NCBI RefSeq assembly: GCF_004801405.1
Contig: NZ_SSOB01000004.1
Location: 124,001 to 188,000, forward strand
DNA from: Cohnella fermenti
GTDB lineage: Bacteria; Bacillota; Bacilli; Paenibacillales; Paenibacillaceae
Length of the DNA: 64,000 nucleotides
Direction of reading: 5' to 3'
The notes below the pieces were generated by a model. That model did not search any database and was not told the DNA's origin. It was given only the letters and a program-made list of their open reading frames with translations. This document shows, in pieces, positions 61,310 through 64,000 of this stretch (positions are counted from its first letter, which is position 1; each line of letters begins with the position of its first letter). Position numbers and translations under genes: made by a program.

Positions 61310-61500
61310 CGAATTTTATGTGAAAAATCACATTGGCGCGGCTCGATAACGGGTGGTTTGGACGATTCTATGTGAAAAATCACATTCATGGAGCAATTTC
61401 CGGTCCACGGTGCTGGATATATGCGAAAAATCACATAAAACACCTCGATTGCCCCCCAATCTGCGCCGACGAATGTGAAAAATCATATAAAATCGCCAAA
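61310..61500 (+). repeat. Dispersed terminal-inverted-repeat element, copy F
   Basis: Head CGAATTTTATGTGAAAAATC, module 2 TTCTATGTGAAAAATCACAT, module 3 ATATGCGAAAAATCACATAA, tail GAATGTGAAAAATCATAT plus AAAATCG. It follows a CGCCCGAA short tandem repeat (61257-61290). The head and module 2 are perfect TGTGA/TCACA dyads here. Confidence 0.92.
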
Positions 61501-61728
61501 GTCGTCGGACTAGAGGGATCGCATGGGGAGGGGGAAGGAAGACTTCCGCAGCAGGGTTTATTCGTAAATGGATTTAATGGATTTAAAAACCATATTTTAA
61601 ATTTAATGAGATTAATTGTCGCTCCGTTACCCCGCCGCATTGTGCGAATACAGGCGCAAGCAGCCGAAGAGAGTCAGCCGAGGCCAGGTTGCATTGTTCA
61701 AAATAATACCTCAAAGTTAATTAAACTG

Positions 61729-61823
61729 TTGACTATAACTTAATAAATGCGATATTATTCCAATGATAATGAGAATCGTTATCTTTATTTTTTGTTTATT
61801 TATTGATAATGATAATCATTAAT
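61729..61823 (+). promoter_or_regulatory. Promoter with two Fur boxes
   Basis: TTGACT (61729-61734), an 18-nt spacer and TATTAT (61753-61758) form a sigma-A promoter. Two sites each match the 19-bp Fur consensus at 17 of 19 positions: GATAATGAGAATCGTTATC (61765-61783) at the start site, and GATAATGATAATCATTAAT (61805-61823) 40 bp downstream. The following gene should therefore be tightly iron-repressed. Confidence 0.9.
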
Positions 61824-61844
61824 ATCATAAAAGGAGATCAAGAG

Positions 61845-63869
61845 ATGAGAGGTTTGAAGCAGCTTGCACTTGTATTGGTTCTGGCCCTGTTCGTCAACGT
61901 TCTGCCTGCGTATGCGGCCGGCGCGTCCGATGAGGCCATTGATGCATTCGAAACGGCACTGGGCAATGCCCAAGCAGTAGGGACGAAGGATGAGGCGCTG
62001 ACGACGGAGGTCGCTCTGGCCGAAGCGGCGGACCCGGCAGCATTGAGCGATTCCGAGCTCGCTGCCTACACGGCGCGTCTGAACGAGCTGGTCGCCGCGA
62101 ACGATGAGGTTCTGGCGACGCTGGCAACGGCGACGGCGGATTACGTCAAGTCGACGGACTTCAATAACTCGTTCAACAGCAGCTTCAAGAACTTTCTGAC
62201 CGATCCCAAGACGTACCGGATCGGCGACAAGAAGTTCTTGCGTATCCAGGTAAGCACGGTCTACAGCCTGAAGTTCACCGTCGACGGCCAGGAGGGCACG
62301 ACGGTGAAGAAGATCGGCGAACCGGGAAGCGTTACGGCGGTCGTGTACGATTACGCGATTCCGAGCTTCGTCGAGCCGGTGCTTAGCGAAATTAGCTATG
62401 ACACGGGCAACCGCATTATGACGCATGAGCAATACGTCGTCCTGAATCAGGATGCGACGGCGGACGACCGCGCGGAGTTGACGGCAGCGATCGCGACGGC
62501 CGAGGCTGTAGAGACGAAGGACCAGGCGCTGACGCAGGCGATTGCGGATGCGAAGGCGGCGAACAATCTGCTGTCGCGCAAGGCAACGTTGGCGGCGTAC
62601 GTGACGCGCCTGAACGAGCTGGTCGCCGCGAACGACAAGATTCTGGGGACACTGGCGACGGCGACCGCGGATTACGTCAAGTCGACGGATCTCAATAACT
62701 CGTTCAACAGCAGCTTCAAGAACTTTTTGAGCAATGCCCAGACGTACCAGATCGACGACAAGAAGTATCTGCGTATCCAGGTGAGCACGGTCTACAGCCT
62801 GAAGTTCACCGTTGACGGGCAAGAAGGCACGCCGGTGAAGTATGTCGGCGAATCGGGAAGCGTGACGGCGGTTGTGTACGATTATGCGATTCCGAGCTTC
62901 GTCGAGCCGGTGCTTAGCGTAATTAGCTACAACACGGGCAGCCGTATCATGACGCACGAGCAATACGTCGTCCTGAACCAGGATGCGACGGAAGAAGCCC
63001 GCACGGCGCTGAAGAGCTCGATCGCGACCGCCGAGGCCATCGTCAATAAGAGCGACGCGTTGGGTCAAGCGCTGGCAGCGGCCAAGGATGCGGACAATCT
63101 GCTGTCTCGTCTGGCAACCTTGACGAGCGCGACGCAAGCCTTGAACAACGCCATCGCGGCCAACACGTCATCGACTCCGATCTCGACGACTCCGGTCGGC
63201 ACCGACACGACCGGAACGGATACGGAGGACACGACGGGTACCGATACGGATACGCAAGAGAACACGACAACGCCGGCGAATCCGAACAACGGCGGCGGCT
63301 CGACGACTCCTGCCGGCCCTCTGAAGGACATTCAGGGCAACTGGGCGCAAGCTTCCATCGAGCGCGCGGTTAATCTTAATCTCGTAACGGGGTACACGGA
63401 CGGCACGTTCAAGCCTAACGCGACGATCAACCGCGTCGAGTTCACGGCGATTATCGTTCGCGCCCTCGGCCTGCAGCCTGCCCAGAGCACGCTGGCGTTC
63501 GCGGACTCCGACAAGGTTCAGGCTTGGGCGAAGCAATACGTGCAGCAGGCGGTGGAAGCGGGGATCATTAACGGATTCGACGACCAGACCTTCCGTCCGT
63601 CGGCGAACATCTCGCGTGTGGAGCTGGCCGTTATGCTCGTTCGGGGATTGAAGCTGGAGCTCGAAGAAGGGGATCTCTCCTTCAAGGACGCTTCCGCCAT
63701 TCCGGCATGGGCCAAAGCGTATGTAGCGACGGCGGTGAAGTACGGATTGCTCCAAGGAAGCACGGACGGCTCCTTCAATCCGGCCAAGGAAGCGACTCGC
63801 GCCGAAGCGATTACGGTCGCTCTGCGGGCTGTCGACTTCCTGGCAGAGAAGGCAGCCGCCAACAGCTAG
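61845..63869 (+). CDS. Fur-controlled SLH surface protein with two divergent NEAT-like modules
   Basis: ATG 61845 follows AAAGGAG. The 674-residue product has a signal peptide (cut near PAYAA), two 177-residue repeats, a third partial helical unit, a Thr/Asp/Gly-rich linker and three SLH domains. Each repeat joins a FIVAR-like helical pair to a beta domain. That beta domain can be laid on the NEAT domains of this window: PKTYRIGDKKFLRIQV aligns with KPATVVIDGDKATIQL, and THEQYVVL with YDHNYTIRL. The first Tyr of YxxxY is replaced (T193 and T370), with Met and His next to it. Heme or iron-complex binding is inferred from this weak similarity and the twin Fur boxes. Confidence 0.85.
   Translation: MRGLKQLALVLVLALFVNVLPAYAAGASDEAIDAFETALGNAQAVGTKDEALTTEVALAEAADPAALSDSELAAYTARLNELVAANDEVLATLATATADYVKSTDFNNSFNSSFKNFLTDPKTYRIGDKKFLRIQVSTVYSLKFTVDGQEGTTVKKIGEPGSVTAVVYDYAIPSFVEPVLSEISYDTGNRIMTHEQYVVLNQDATADDRAELTAAIATAEAVETKDQALTQAIADAKAANNLLSRKATLAAYVTRLNELVAANDKILGTLATATADYVKSTDLNNSFNSSFKNFLSNAQTYQIDDKKYLRIQVSTVYSLKFTVDGQEGTPVKYVGESGSVTAVVYDYAIPSFVEPVLSVISYNTGSRIMTHEQYVVLNQDATEEARTALKSSIATAEAIVNKSDALGQALAAAKDADNLLSRLATLTSATQALNNAIAANTSSTPISTTPVGTDTTGTDTEDTTGTDTDTQENTTTPANPNNGGGSTTPAGPLKDIQGNWAQASIERAVNLNLVTGYTDGTFKPNATINRVEFTAIIVRALGLQPAQSTLAFADSDKVQAWAKQYVQQAVEAGIINGFDDQTFRPSANISRVELAVMLVRGLKLELEEGDLSFKDASAIPAWAKAYVATAVKYGLLQGSTDGSFNPAKEATRAEAITVALRAVDFLAEKAAANS
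61921..62982 (+). repeat. Two tandem 531-bp coding repeats
   Basis: Equivalent points such as ACGCATGAGCAATACGTCGT (62421) and its counterpart at 62952 are exactly 531 bp apart (177 codons). Much of the DNA is identical, for example around AAGTTCACCGT and ATTCCGAGCTTCGTCGAGCC, showing a recent duplication. Unit borders are approximate. Confidence 0.88.
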
Positions 63870-63893
63870 GTTGACCTAGACACGGCAATAAAG

Positions 63894-63935
63894 AAGGGGT
63901 CGCCCCCAAGTCATTCGACTTGGGGGCGACCCCTT
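63894..63935. terminator. Very strong bidirectional terminator
   Basis: A perfect 19-bp stem (63894-63912 with 63917-63935) has a 4-nt loop ATTC. It lies between this gene and a converging gene on the minus strand. Confidence 0.92.
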
Positions 63936-63953
63936 GCTCGTTGGCGCGTCCGC

Positions 63954-64000
63954 TTATGCCTTCGCCTCGAACCGCTTCGCCGTCTCGATGATGACGGCGA
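63954..64000 (-). CDS. C-terminal end of a minus-strand gene entering from the right
   Basis: Read on the minus strand, an open frame ends AVIIETAKRFEAKA with a TAA at 63956-63954, just beyond the bidirectional terminator. The piece is too short to identify the protein. Confidence 0.55.
   Translation of the reverse strand, partial: AVIIETAKRFEAKA

Noticed and set aside
61310..61500. TGTGA...TCACA dyads as CRP/FNR-type binding sites
   Set aside because: The half-sites are separated by four bases, not the six of CRP sites, and occur four times per element in intergenic repeats rather than singly at promoters. A classical CRP-cAMP system is not expected in this group.

Overview
The window looks like chromosomal DNA from a high-GC, spore-former-type Firmicute of the Paenibacillaceae (Paenibacillus or Cohnella-like). 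Supporting signs are several S-layer-homology (SLH) surface proteins, strong AGGAGG ribosome binding sites with frequent TTG and GTG starts, Bacillus-type Fur boxes (TGATAATNATTATCA), lipoprotein-type solute-binding proteins, and LplB/LplC-type sugar permeases without their own ATPase. No prophage, transposase, CRISPR array, rRNA or tRNA was seen.

Layout. 1-4170 is the 3' end of a multidomain SLH surface protein. 4324-10720 is a carbohydrate ABC importer with two paralogous binding proteins flanking the two permeases. 10916-14327 holds two convergent, overlapping MATE exporters and an FMN reductase. 15170-26002 is an iron/heme island: two Fur-boxed operons encode an SLH-anchored triple-NEAT protein, a membrane-anchored NEAT protein, two heme-type binding lipoproteins, two FecCD permeases, one ATPase fused in frame to an IsdG-type heme monooxygenase, and a two-component system. 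26234-29632 is a thioesterase / ketoacyl synthase / acyl-CoA ligase operon. 29790-39593 is a run of small regulators, stress and housekeeping genes (ArsR-SRPBCC-DUF1801, Cu/Zn SOD, HxlR, MFS, HAD, Nudix, methyltransferase). 39764-42139 is a UvrD-like helicase. 42725-56911 is one giant gene for a 4,728-residue SLH protein with about 23 beta repeats and some 2,000 residues of helical repeats. 56985-61167 holds a GH27 glycosidase, DoxX, HxlR, AraC and a copper-amine-oxidase-N-like protein. 61845-63869 is another SLH protein behind two Fur boxes, carrying two divergent NEAT-like modules. A minus-strand gene enters at the right edge.

How it fits together. Under iron limitation, Fur release would co-express surface NEAT proteins (held by SLH domains or a membrane helix rather than by sortase), lipoproteins, permeases, the ATPase and a heme-degrading enzyme. 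This resembles an Isd system rebuilt for an S-layer cell wall. The other SLH proteins and the sugar importer with the alpha-galactosidase suggest a polysaccharide-degrading soil lifestyle.

The most unusual non-coding signal is a family of seven roughly 190-bp intergenic elements. They have terminal inverted repeats built around an ATGTGA-AAAA-TCACAT dyad. Most copies sit beside short tandem repeats or low-complexity DNA. I know of no description of this family, but a database search is needed to establish novelty.
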